Under the pieces are notes generated by a model, which saw only the letters and a program-made list of their open reading frames with translations, did not search any database and was not told the DNA's origin. The position numbers and the translations under genes are program-made. DNA of 64,000 nt from Acerihabitans sp035013185 (GTDB taxonomy: Bacteria; Pseudomonadota; Gammaproteobacteria; Enterobacterales; Enterobacteriaceae), in NCBI RefSeq assembly GCF_035013185.1, contig NZ_JAYGJO010000017.1:47584-111583 (forward strand). The letters run 5' to 3'. Positions 1 through 7,910 of the stretch are shown here, piece after piece. Each line of letters begins with the position of its first letter. Within the stretch, counting starts at the first letter, position 1.

Positions 1-899
1 GCGGTAATACCGTTAAGGTCTTTTTTTGGCGTAATCTCGACAATATCCATCCCCACCACTCGGCCTTTTTTGACCAAACCATGGATGATTTTACGGGTTT
101 GTGAGTAGGTCACCCCACCCAGCGCCGGACCGTTGACTGCCGGCATAATGGTAGGATCGATGCCGTCGGCATCCAGGGTAATATAATAATGTCCACCTGC
201 CGGGATGCGACTGAGGATCGCGTCCACCCCTTCATCGTGTAACTCATGGGCCGTGATGAGGTGTGCGCCGTAAGCCAGCGCGGCGTCCACTTCCTCCTGG
301 CGGGCGGAGCCATTGGCGCGCAACCCAATCTGGAAAATATCGCCGATATGCGCCATTTCTGACGCGCGTCGGATGGGGCTGGAATACCCATCGGTTACAC
401 CATTCACTTCCTGGCGCCAGTCCAAATGAGAGTCGATATGGATAAGCGTAATGGGGCCGAGGCTATCAAGTGCGCGCAGCACCGGGATCGGTACACCATG
501 GTCACCACCGATCACTAACGGCATGCCGCCCAAGGCGATGATTTTTCTGACTACGGCCTCGGCAGCGTCATAATGGCCGCCCAATTGACGGGGATCGGCG
601 GCAATATCACCGCAATCAACCATGCGAATAGGCTGATTGTCCATCAGCGGGCCGCCGATATCGAAATCGTAACGCTCGATACTGCGTACCGCACGATCGG
701 TTGCCTGGCGCACAGCGGTAGGCGCGTTGGTTTGATCGTTGGTGACCTCATCGATGGAATACGGCGAACCATAGGGAATACCCAATACAGCAATGTCCAC
801 CGAATTGAGCTGGTTCAAGTCGTTGACCACCTCGGCGTAGAGGAGGCTTTTGTGGCCGTGTTTTGGCGCGGTGGTCAATTCAGGTGCATAAAAAGTCAT
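1..899 (-). CDS. Agmatinase/ureohydrolase family protein (3' end outside window)
   Basis: This is a Mn-dependent ureohydrolase of the agmatinase/arginase family, hydrolysing a guanidino compound to urea plus an amine; the substrate is not determinable. The frame is open from ATG 899 to the window edge, about 299 codons, so only the last residues are missing. Visible metal-binding motifs are GGDHG, DSHLDW and LDADGIDP, the usual three family blocks. A Shine-Dalgarno-like AGGAAAC precedes the ATG. It lies 47 bp downstream of an RpiR regulator on the same strand, so the two are probably co-transcribed. GGDHG in place of the commoner GGDHS, and the MPAVNGPALGG stretch, place it in a divergent subgroup rather than with classical SpeB. 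Family assignment is firm; substrate is open. Confidence 0.88.
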   Translation of the reverse strand, partial: MTFYAPELTTAPKHGHKSLLYAEVVNDLNQLNSVDIAVLGIPYGSPYSIDEVTNDQTNAPTAVRQATDRAVRSIERYDFDIGGPLMDNQPIRMVDCGDIAADPRQLGGHYDAAEAVVRKIIALGGMPLVIGGDHGVPIPVLRALDSLGPITLIHIDSHLDWRQEVNGVTDGYSSPIRRASEMAHIGDIFQIGLRANGSARQEEVDAALAYGAHLITAHELHDEGVDAILSRIPAGGHYYITLDADGIDPTIMPAVNGPALGGVTYSQTRKIIHGLVKKGRVVGMDIVEITPKKDLNGIT

Positions 900-946
900 G
901 ATCGTTTCCTGTACTATTGGCATACTTTTACGCAATGGGCGGGGAA

Positions 947-1822
947 TTAATCCACACTCCACCATTCGCCCATCGCCCATAATTTTTCTTCGGTTTGACT
1001 GACCAGGGTGCGAACATCCCCTTTGGCGATAGCAGCCAACAGGGCAACCAGCAGTTCGCTGACCAGAAATGCCGGCGTCAGGGTGTCAAAAAATGCGGTA
1101 GTCTTTTTTTTGACCAGGATCGTCTCACCTGCCAGCCGACCCACCGGCGAACTCGCGTTATCGGTGATGGCGACGATCTTCACTTTTTGTTGAGACAGAT
1201 AGCGGGTCAGGGCCACTGACCGGCGCGAATAGGGCGACAGGCTACAGACCAGCAGCGCATCTTTTTGCCCCATGGAGCTCATCAACGACATGATGCCACT
1301 CTCCCCTGCCCCCTCGACCAAATGGACGTTGTTTTTGAAATACGATGCAATATGAGAAAAATGAAATGCCACTGGAAAGGAAGACCGCAGCCCCAGGCAA
1401 TAAATGTCCCGCGCGTTTGCGAGGGTATGCGCGGCACGGACAATTGACGCCAGGTTGTCCCCTTGACACATCGCCTGGATATGGGACGTGGTGGTATCTG
1501 CCAGCGCAGTAAGTAACGAGATTTCACCGACCTTCATTTTCATCGCCATCAACGCCGGCACCCGTGAACCATATTCAGATCCCCTGGCGCGAACGGTGTT
1601 GACAAAAGCGGCGCGGAGCGCGTCATAACCCGAGAGGCCAAGGCGCTTCGCCAAACGTGTCATGGTGGAAGGCGGTACACCGGCCAAACGCGCCTGTTCA
1701 CGCATGGACATCATCGCGACCTCTTGCGGGTGATCCAGCACAAAACTTGCCGCCTGACGTACCTGCTTGGGTAAGGATTCGTACTGCGCTTTTATGGCCT
1801 GACACAGCTCAAGCTGTTCCAT
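947..1822 (-). CDS. MurR/RpiR family transcriptional regulator
   Basis: The 291-residue protein has an N-terminal helix-turn-helix of the RpiR type (roughly residues 1-80, with a VPPSTMTRLAKRLG recognition segment) and a C-terminal SIS sugar-phosphate-type binding domain (about 120-260). Such proteins sense a small metabolite and control neighbouring catabolic genes. It is followed closely by the agmatinase-family gene on the same strand, so it probably controls that gene and itself; this is inferred from position. A tandem 9-bp repeat lies upstream at 1888-1905. Length and domain order are normal for the family. Confidence 0.88.
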   Translation of the reverse strand: MEQLELCQAIKAQYESLPKQVRQAASFVLDHPQEVAMMSMREQARLAGVPPSTMTRLAKRLGLSGYDALRAAFVNTVRARGSEYGSRVPALMAMKMKVGEISLLTALADTTTSHIQAMCQGDNLASIVRAAHTLANARDIYCLGLRSSFPVAFHFSHIASYFKNNVHLVEGAGESGIMSLMSSMGQKDALLVCSLSPYSRRSVALTRYLSQQKVKIVAITDNASSPVGRLAGETILVKKKTTAFFDTLTPAFLVSELLVALLAAIAKGDVRTLVSQTEEKLWAMGEWWSVD

Positions 1823-1887
1823 AGGAGAGTCCGTGTTGGGATCGACCCAATCATAATTGCAACGCTTATGCCAAAATTGATTGGGAA

Positions 1888-1905
1888 TGATTCACTTGAT
1901 TCACT
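1888..1905. promoter_or_regulatory. Tandem 9-bp repeat upstream of rpiR-like gene
   Basis: TGATTCACT occurs twice head to tail (1888-1896 and 1897-1905), and TGATTCA recurs at 1994-2000. The copies lie 66 to 180 bp upstream of the RpiR-type gene, so they are operator candidates for that regulator. The rest of the 1823-2102 gap is AT-rich and shows no credible gene. Confidence 0.4.
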
Positions 1906-2102
1906 ATTGAGAACGATGTCAACACAGGTATCAGCTTGGGAAGAAGGAAGGGTAGGAAAAAATCGCACCAAAAGATCGATATAATGATTGGTTTGATTCA
2001 TTTTTGCGGTGGATTAATTTTCTGCAAACAATCACTGCGGGCACGGACAACACTTTCGTTATGTCAGTACGCGCCCATCGGCGATATAATGCACTTTTAT
2101 GG

Positions 2103-2133
2103 GACGTACGTGCCCCATAAGCGGGCGTACGTC
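2103..2133 (-). terminator. Stem-loop abutting the receptor remnant stop codon
   Basis: GACGTAC at 2103-2109 pairs with GTACGTC at 2127-2133, with a further GCCC/GGGC pairing inside. It begins at the stop codon of the leftward TonB-receptor remnant. There is no clear U-tract, so a terminator role is only plausible. Confidence 0.35.
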
Positions 2134-2377
2134 ACAATGCTATCTTAACCGTAAACTGCGCCTGGAACGGTTCGCCTATCTGATTGCCCAGGTTATTGGT
2201 GCCAATGGATGAGGTGTAGTAGGTTTTATCAAACAGATTCTTCAAATTGAGCTGTAACGTTACCGGATGCGTTGCCTTAATATGGTAGGCGGCAAATGCA
2301 TCCGCCACGATATAAGACGGCAGGTAATAATCGGCGCCGCTGGTGGCCAGCCATGGCCGCATCCGTGCCGATGGCAC
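2132..2377 (-). pseudogene. TonB-dependent siderophore receptor, C-terminal remnant
   Basis: Only about the last 70 residues of an outer-membrane siderophore receptor remain. The readable part runs from about YYLPSYIVADAF through NLKNLFDKTYY to the terminal strand ending in an aliphatic residue, matching the final beta-strands of FhuA/FhuE/FoxA-type barrels. Signal peptide, plug and most of the barrel are absent. The frame runs upstream directly into the antisense of the rightward binding-protein remnant, so a deletion has joined two formerly divergent genes. The fragment cannot make a functional receptor. The first few residues of the frame probably belong to the neighbour's DNA; the junction is between about 2335 and 2375. 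Confidence 0.75.
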
Positions 2378-3113
2378 GCGTTACCTGCGTTCCGGTGCCT
2401 TGCTTACCGGCGGGGATTTCAATAATTCCTCTATTGCGTTTATTGGCGCGATGGATATCGATATCGAAGCCATTGTTGCCGCCAAACCCGATCTCATCAT
2501 CACAGAGCCCAGTCGTAATGTGCCCATTGAACGGTTACAGCAGATTGCACCGACCGTAAGTATCAACCATCTTTTGGGTGGGGCACCGCGTATTTACGCC
2601 AAACTGGCCGAACTGACGGGCACCCAGGACCGTCTGGCAATACTGGAAAACCGCTATCAACAACAGCTCAACCAACTCCGGCAACGGGTGGATAGTCAGC
2701 ATATTACCGTGTCGGTAATACAGGCCAACGGCGGCAAAATCACCGTTCACCATACCTATCAGGCGTTGGGGCGGGTATTGCGCGACGCCGGATTCCATTT
2801 TCCACCGCTGGTGGAGCGAATTGGCGAAGGGGATCGGGTGGACATCAGCGCCGAACGCCTGCCCGAACTGGATGCGGATTTTATCTTTGATACCTATCGT
2901 GCCGATACCGGTGGGGGCCCCCAGGACGAAATTGACGCCATGAACCAGGTCATGCCCGGTTACTGCACCGTATTACGCGCCTGCCGCGAAGGGCGCTATA
3001 TCCTGCTGTCGCGCGAGGAGGTCATTTCGAACTCCTATGCCGCATTGAGCCTGATGGTGTCGCACATTCAATCGCATCTGTCCGGCCGCCCCTTGCCCGG
3101 GTCGATACACTGA
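2343..3113 (+). pseudogene. Iron-siderophore ABC binding protein, N-terminally truncated
   Basis: This 256-codon frame matches the C-terminal two thirds of a FecB/FhuD-type periplasmic siderophore-binding protein. It has the DIDIEAIVAAKPDLIIT segment, the long linker helix (about ENRYQQQLNQLRQRV) and the C-terminal lobe. The signal peptide and first domain half are missing; the frame starts inside DNA shared with the receptor remnant. Without a signal peptide the product could not reach the periplasm, so I call it a pseudogene. It and the receptor remnant point to loss of a divergent siderophore uptake locus. No other transporter subunits are seen nearby. Confidence 0.72.
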
Positions 3114-3152
3114 TCACCCGGTTCTGCCCTGCCCCTAACCCGAGACGCAATC

Positions 3153-4046
3153 ATGGTAACCGTGGCTAACGTTAAAAAAAGACCCACCGATGTGTATGGC
3201 GAACGCTTTCGCTGCCGCCGCCATGTGCTGTCACCGCGTTTGCTTGCTGTAGCGGATTATACTAATCAAAACCGTCATGTGATCATGGAACATACCGCGT
3301 TGCAAATAGCCGCCGCCACCCAGACGTCCGACGCGACGGTGGTGCGAGCCATTCAGGCGTTAGGTTTTACCGGACTGCGCGATTTAAAACGAACGCTGGA
3401 AAACCAGTACGGTCCCACCTTGTCCGCCACGGATAAGATGAGCTCGACAGTCTTGGCGTTGTCGCAAGGCCTTGATGCCAGTATCGACTTTGTATTGCAA
3501 GGACATCAACGCGGTTGTCTGGCTTTGTCCGAACCGCATAATCGCCAAGCCATGGCTCGCGCATTGCAACGGCTGCAAGGGGCCCAGAACGTTGGCATTT
3601 TTGGCATAGGTGCATCCAGCATTCTGGCTGATTACGCCGCGCGGCTGTTCAGTCGTATCGGCACCCCCGCCTACCCCTTGAACCGGACCGGGGTGGCGCT
3701 GGCCGAGCAACTGATTGGCATGCGCCAAGGGGATGTATTGATCATGATGGCCCAGCGCAAGGCCCATCGCGAAGGGCTGGCGACCCTACGCGAAGCCAAA
3801 CGCCTTGGGGTGCCGACGATTTTGTTGACCTGGGCCGGCGGATCGCCATTTTGCCAGCAGGCCCATACGGTTATCCTGATACCCCGGGGTGGTGAAGGTC
3901 GCAGCATGCCGCTGCACGGCCCGGTATTAGTCTGCCTGGAGATGATGATACTGGCTCTGGCGTCGACCACCCCACGGGTGTCCATTGCCGCCATGGAACG
4001 TTTGCATGATATCTACCATGTCATCGGTCGACCGGGGCACGGCTGA
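3153..4046 (+). CDS. MurR/RpiR family transcriptional regulator (second)
   Basis: The 297-residue protein has an RpiR-type N-terminal DNA-binding domain (HTH about residues 35-80, including SDATVVRAIQALG) and a SIS domain from about residue 130 (NVGIFGIGASS, then a GDVLIMMAQ segment). It stands alone between the siderophore pseudogenes and the convergent hcp-hcr operon, so its target cannot be inferred from neighbours. It may be left over from the deleted locus. The roughly 30 residues before the HTH are longer than usual, and an internal start is possible. Confidence 0.82.
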   Translation: MVTVANVKKRPTDVYGERFRCRRHVLSPRLLAVADYTNQNRHVIMEHTALQIAAATQTSDATVVRAIQALGFTGLRDLKRTLENQYGPTLSATDKMSSTVLALSQGLDASIDFVLQGHQRGCLALSEPHNRQAMARALQRLQGAQNVGIFGIGASSILADYAARLFSRIGTPAYPLNRTGVALAEQLIGMRQGDVLIMMAQRKAHREGLATLREAKRLGVPTILLTWAGGSPFCQQAHTVILIPRGGEGRSMPLHGPVLVCLEMMILALASTTPRVSIAAMERLHDIYHVIGRPGHG

Positions 4047-4065
4047 GCGTAGTCCGCTCGGCGGT

Positions 4066-5046
4066 TCACACCATCACGATATCGCCATCAGGGTAACAAC
4101 TGCAGGCCAGCACATAACCGTCGGCGATCTCATTTTCATTTAGGGTTTGCGTGCTGGTGCTGTGGTAAGGCCCTGCGGTAATGCGGGTTTTACAGCACCC
4201 ACAGACGCCGGCACGACAGGCAGCGGTAATCGGCCATTGCCCGGCCTCCAGGGCAGCCAACAGCGAGACCCCCACCGGCGCGTCAAGGGTAGCCAACGGG
4301 CGGGTACGCGTAAGGGTAAACCGACCGTTGGACAGCACCGGAGCCGGGGTATGAAAGCGTTCCAGCAACACCTTCACGGCACCGAGCGCCTGCACGTCAG
4401 CCTGCTGCTGTGCCATCCAGGGTGCCGGACCGCATATCATGACGGTTCTGGCGGCAATATCGGGCACCTCGGCGCGCAGGGCGGCCAAGTGCAGGCGGCC
4501 AGGCTGATGCGTCGCCCCGCCGCCCCGTTCGGTATAAACCGTTAACCGCAACCGGTTGTCCAGTGATCGCCAGGTGTCGGCAAAAATAATGTCCTCTGGG
4601 GTGCGTACGCAATATATCACCTGCACATCTGCCTCGGGACGCTCAGCGACTAACCAGCGGCACATGGACATGATCGGCGTCACACCACAGCCGGCCGCCA
4701 GAAACAGATAACGGTCGGCCTGTTCCTGTTGACAACTAAATTCGCCTTGGGCCGATGATAACCAGAGATAATCGCCGGGTTTCACCTGATCGGTCAACCA
4801 ATGGGAACCCTGACCGCCCACTACGCGCCGGACGGTCAGACTAATAAACTGGCTGTGTCCCGGTGAAGAAGACAGCGTATAGGCCCGCAGCCGATCGCTG
4901 TTGGCGATACTGACCAGCGCGAACTGTCCCGGTTGATAAGGATAGACATCATGGTTGATCAACGACAGCGTCCAGACATCCGGCGTTTCCTGATGTATAT
5001 GGTGTACCTGCATGCGATATTGGCACAGAGGTGAAGGTGAGTTCAT
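4066..5046 (-). CDS. hcr: NADH oxidoreductase Hcr, partner of hybrid-cluster protein
   Basis: This 326-residue flavoprotein reduces Hcp with NADH. The N-terminal part is an FAD-binding ferredoxin-reductase barrel (RAYTLSSSPG about residues 54-63). An NAD-binding domain follows (LFLAAGCGVTPIMSM), and the C-terminus is a plant-type [2Fe-2S] ferredoxin domain with CRAGVCGCCK plus a distal Cys near the end. This order and length fit E. coli Hcr (322 residues). It begins 11 bp after the hcp stop codon with a strong GAGGAG ribosome site, so the two form an operon. All expected cluster cysteines are present. Confidence 0.93.
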   Translation of the reverse strand: MNSPSPLCQYRMQVHHIHQETPDVWTLSLINHDVYPYQPGQFALVSIANSDRLRAYTLSSSPGHSQFISLTVRRVVGGQGSHWLTDQVKPGDYLWLSSAQGEFSCQQEQADRYLFLAAGCGVTPIMSMCRWLVAERPEADVQVIYCVRTPEDIIFADTWRSLDNRLRLTVYTERGGGATHQPGRLHLAALRAEVPDIAARTVMICGPAPWMAQQQADVQALGAVKVLLERFHTPAPVLSNGRFTLTRTRPLATLDAPVGVSLLAALEAGQWPITAACRAGVCGCCKTRITAGPYHSTSTQTLNENEIADGYVLACSCYPDGDIVMV

Positions 5047-5057
5047 AACCAGACTCC

Positions 5058-6716
5058 TCAGGCCGGGACGGCCAAAATCGTATCCATATCCTGCGTCACC
5101 GTGGTGATGGAACGCATACCGAACTGTTGGTGCAACACAGCCATCAGATTTTCCGTTAAGAAACCCGGTGCCGTCGGACCGGTATAAATATTCTTGACCC
5201 CGAGAGACAGCAAACTGAGCAAAATCACGATGGCTTTTTGTTCAAACCAGGACAACACCATGCTTAGCGGCAGATCGTTAACCCCGCAGCCCAGCTTGTC
5301 CGCCAGTTTTACCGCCAGCGTGATAGCCGCATAAGCATCGTTGCATTGACCGACGTCGAGCAGCCGTGGCAGACCCTCAATCATGCCGAAATCCAATTTG
5401 TTGAAACGGTATTTTCCGCAGGCCAGCGTCATTATCAGGCAATCCTCTGGCACTGCACGGGCAAAATCGGTGTAATAGCTGCGCTCTTCGCGACTGCCGT
5501 CGCAGCCGCCCACCAGGAACACATGGCGTAATTTTTTGCGCGTGACCAGATCGATGACGGTATCCGCCGCGTCCAGCAGCGTCTGGCGGCCAAAACCGAC
5601 GGTGATCAGGTGTTCAATTTCACTGTAAGGGAAACCGTCCATGCTCAGGGCCTGGTCGATTATTGGCGAAAAATCCTCACCGTCCAGATGTTTGACGCCT
5701 GGCCAACCGACAATGCTGCGCGTCCAGATCCGATCGTTATATTGGCCCACTGCCGGGTCGATAATACAGTTGGACGTCATGATGACCGGGCCAGGAAAAC
5801 GCGCAAATTCTGCTTGCTGATTTTGCCAACCGCTGCCGTAGTTGCCGACCAGATGGGCATATTTTTTTAATTCCGGATAGCCATGGGCGGGTAACATTTC
5901 TCCATGGGTATAGACATTAATACCTTTACCCGCCGTTTGTTCCAGCAGCAGGCGCAGGTCTTTTAAATCATGACCGGAGATCAAAATAGCCTTACCGGCT
6001 ACCGGGCGGACATTCACCCGCGTGGGCACCGGATGTCCATAGGCCTCGGTTTCACCACGATCCAGGATCGCCATCACGGAAAAATTCATCTTACCGATAT
6101 TCATCGCCTGGGCGAGCAATGTCGCCATATCCGCAGGACGCGTACCCAGCCAAGCCATGATCTCGTGATATTGGCGATAAATATCCTCGTCGAACTGCCC
6201 CAGCACATGCGCGTGTTCCATATAGGCCGCGGCCCCTTTCAACCCATACAGGCAGAGCATACGCAGCCCATGGATATCCTCACCCACGGCGGTTTTATCC
6301 AGATCCAGAGCATAGTGCCCGGCTTGCTCTTGCAATCCGGCCAAACTGGTCGCTTCCACCTGCAGATAGGCCAGCGGATGATCCAATTGACATTCGGGCT
6401 GTTCGGCGAGGCAACGCGCAGTGAGAGCATCACGTAGCACCAGGGCCTGGTGTATATAAGCAACGATACGCTGCGAATCAAAATTGACATTGGTCAGGGT
6501 GGAAAAAAAAGCACGGGGGGCAAAACTGTCCACATCGTGGTCGACGACACCCTGCGCGCGCGCGCAGACCGCCCAAGCCGACAGGCTATGCAGCACAGCT
6601 ACCAGCAAATCTTGCAGGTCGGAGGTTTCTGCGGTTTTACCACACATGCCCTGGGTATAGGCACATCCATTAGCGGATGGAGTACGGATGGTTTGTTCAC
6701 ATTGCACACAAAACAT
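5058..6716 (-). CDS. hcp: Hybrid-cluster protein (hydroxylamine/NO reductase)
   Basis: The 552-residue protein matches Hcp, a cytoplasmic NO reductase (earlier called hydroxylamine reductase) of anaerobic enterobacteria. N-terminal cysteines C3, C6, C18 and C25 bind the Fe-S cluster. Hybrid-cluster ligands sit in YTHGEMLPAHGYPEL, TSNCIIDP, VGGCDGS, LACGKYRFN and VGQCND. Length is as in E. coli (550). It is the first gene of hcp-hcr. Upstream lie a near-perfect NsrR palindrome and a candidate FNR site, consistent with induction by NO under low oxygen. Confidence 0.96.
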   Translation of the reverse strand: MFCVQCEQTIRTPSANGCAYTQGMCGKTAETSDLQDLLVAVLHSLSAWAVCARAQGVVDHDVDSFAPRAFFSTLTNVNFDSQRIVAYIHQALVLRDALTARCLAEQPECQLDHPLAYLQVEATSLAGLQEQAGHYALDLDKTAVGEDIHGLRMLCLYGLKGAAAYMEHAHVLGQFDEDIYRQYHEIMAWLGTRPADMATLLAQAMNIGKMNFSVMAILDRGETEAYGHPVPTRVNVRPVAGKAILISGHDLKDLRLLLEQTAGKGINVYTHGEMLPAHGYPELKKYAHLVGNYGSGWQNQQAEFARFPGPVIMTSNCIIDPAVGQYNDRIWTRSIVGWPGVKHLDGEDFSPIIDQALSMDGFPYSEIEHLITVGFGRQTLLDAADTVIDLVTRKKLRHVFLVGGCDGSREERSYYTDFARAVPEDCLIMTLACGKYRFNKLDFGMIEGLPRLLDVGQCNDAYAAITLAVKLADKLGCGVNDLPLSMVLSWFEQKAIVILLSLLSLGVKNIYTGPTAPGFLTENLMAVLHQQFGMRSITTVTQDMDTILAVPA

Positions 6717-6730
6717 GATGGCCTCTTTAT

Positions 6731-6753
6731 AAGATTCATTTTAAATGCATCTT
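6731..6753. promoter_or_regulatory. NsrR operator upstream of hcp
   Basis: This 23-bp 11-1-11 inverted repeat has half-sites AAGATTCATTT and AAATGCATCTT around one T, differing from perfect symmetry at one position. It matches the established enterobacterial NsrR motif, AAGATGCATTT and its complement. It lies 15 bp before the hcp start codon, where binding would repress transcription. Confidence 0.85.
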
Positions 6754-6811
6754 TAAGGTTATGGTTAGCGGCCACTAAAGAACAGCATTTCCCTGCTTAT
6801 CGAGGTATTGT

Positions 6812-6825
6812 TTGATTTAGCGCAA
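6812..6825. promoter_or_regulatory. Candidate FNR site upstream of hcp
   Basis: TTGAT-TTAG-CGCAA has a perfect left half of the FNR consensus TTGAT-N4-ATCAA and two mismatches on the right. It lies about 100 bp before hcp, in keeping with FNR activation of hcp in E. coli. Confidence 0.5.
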
Positions 6826-6920
6826 GTTTTGGCACAGTGGCAAGGCGGGTTTATTACCTTATATCCTTGCCCGCATTGGGCGAGGGTTTACGGCGGATCT
6901 CGCTAAAAACAACCACAGTT

Positions 6921-7346
6921 TCAGACGTCAAGTAAGCTAACAATTTGCTGGATCTGGCTGCGGTCGGTCAATAAATCGGCCAACGTATAATTATCAAGCA
7001 CGTCAAAAAAGGCATCGGTCGCTTTGGCCAATACGCCGGGTAATTTACAGGCTGGGGCAATAACGCAATGTTCACAGTCAACCATGGCGCACCCCTTTTC
7101 TGTATGGCGGATCAGGGTGCCAATATTAATTTCACTCGGGGGGCGAGCGAGACGAATTCCGCCGTTGCGTCCACGCAGCGTGTCGATATAACCAAGCCGG
7201 GCCAAATCCTGCACCACTTTCATCAGGTTATTATGGGAAATGGCGTATTGGCGCGAAATATCGGCGATAGAGCACAACCCCTCCCCGTGGGCACCCAGGA
7301 AAATAACCACCCGCACGGCATAATCGGTATAACGCGACAGTTTCAT
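6921..7346 (-). CDS. nsrR: Rrf2-family NO-sensing repressor, NsrR-type
   Basis: The 141-residue Rrf2 protein has an N-terminal winged helix (residues 1-65, with the RGRNGGIRLA wing) and a cysteine cluster for an NO-sensitive Fe-S centre at C91, C94 and C100, plus C86. The spacing C-x2-C-x5-C is tighter than E. coli NsrR's C-x4-C-x5-C as I recall it, so it may belong to a related NO-responsive subgroup. It sits just upstream of hcp-hcr, whose promoter carries an NsrR box, so it is the likely regulator. A good ribosome site (GAGGT) precedes the ATG. The symbol is used for the functional class. Confidence 0.82.
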   Translation of the reverse strand: MKLSRYTDYAVRVVIFLGAHGEGLCSIADISRQYAISHNNLMKVVQDLARLGYIDTLRGRNGGIRLARPPSEINIGTLIRHTEKGCAMVDCEHCVIAPACKLPGVLAKATDAFFDVLDNYTLADLLTDRSQIQQIVSLLDV

Positions 7347-7426
7347 GACGGTACCTCAACACTAAAGGCCATTAGGGTAGCATAAGAATCTTCACCCTGG
7401 GGGGGCAACCTCCGGTTCGCACAAGA

Positions 7427-7612
7427 TTAAAACATGCCGATAACCAGTACCACCAGCAAACTCAGTGGCCAGGTGTAGGCGATCAGAACGGCGCAAAGTA
7501 ACCGTATGGTTACTGAGGGGTCACTCGTTAGCCGAAAGGTTATGCTACCCGCAACCACAGCACCGCAGACGTAAGCGATTTTTACAAAATCCCAGCCGGT
7601 AAGTTCGTCCAT
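7427..7612 (-). CDS. Small membrane protein resembling GhoT/OrtT toxins
   Basis: The 61-residue peptide has two hydrophobic segments. Its C-terminus, RLLCAVLIAYTWPLSLLVVL, closely parallels the ending shared by E. coli GhoT and OrtT (RLLSAFLVGITWPMSLPVAL). These are 57-residue inner-membrane peptides that depolarise the membrane and promote growth arrest or tolerance. The basic/charged loop followed by IRLL and the TWP motif are the most telling features. No GhoS-like antitoxin gene is visible beside it, so if active it would be an orphan like OrtT. The ribosome site is weak. The family call rests on recalled similarity. Confidence 0.6.
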   Translation of the reverse strand: MDELTGWDFVKIAYVCGAVVAGSITFRLTSDPSVTIRLLCAVLIAYTWPLSLLVVLVIGMF

Positions 7613-7910
7613 AACATGATTGGCTTCTAGTTACATGGTTGTTGCGTGTTCGGATGACGACTGCGATCAGGGCGCCATCGATCATCATCACATCTGTTGT
7701 GTGATATCCTGACACCCTTGTATGCGGCCCATTGTGACCTGGGGTTTATTTTCAATTAATACAATGGGTGCACGGGATAAATCCCGGAAATATCTTCCCG
7801 AAAGAACGGCAACGTCGTGTGTCGGAAAATGCCATGAAACGCTGAAACGATGATCATTGACAGCACCGGTGGTCAACGCGATAGGCCTATTATACCCAGC
7901 CGCCCCACCC

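Noticed and set aside
7688..7876. Open frame of 62 codons with faint resemblance to SymE (DLSRAPIVLIE, IQGC).
   Set aside because: It starts only at TTG, has no ribosome site and misses the central part of the SymE fold. Too weak to call a gene or remnant.
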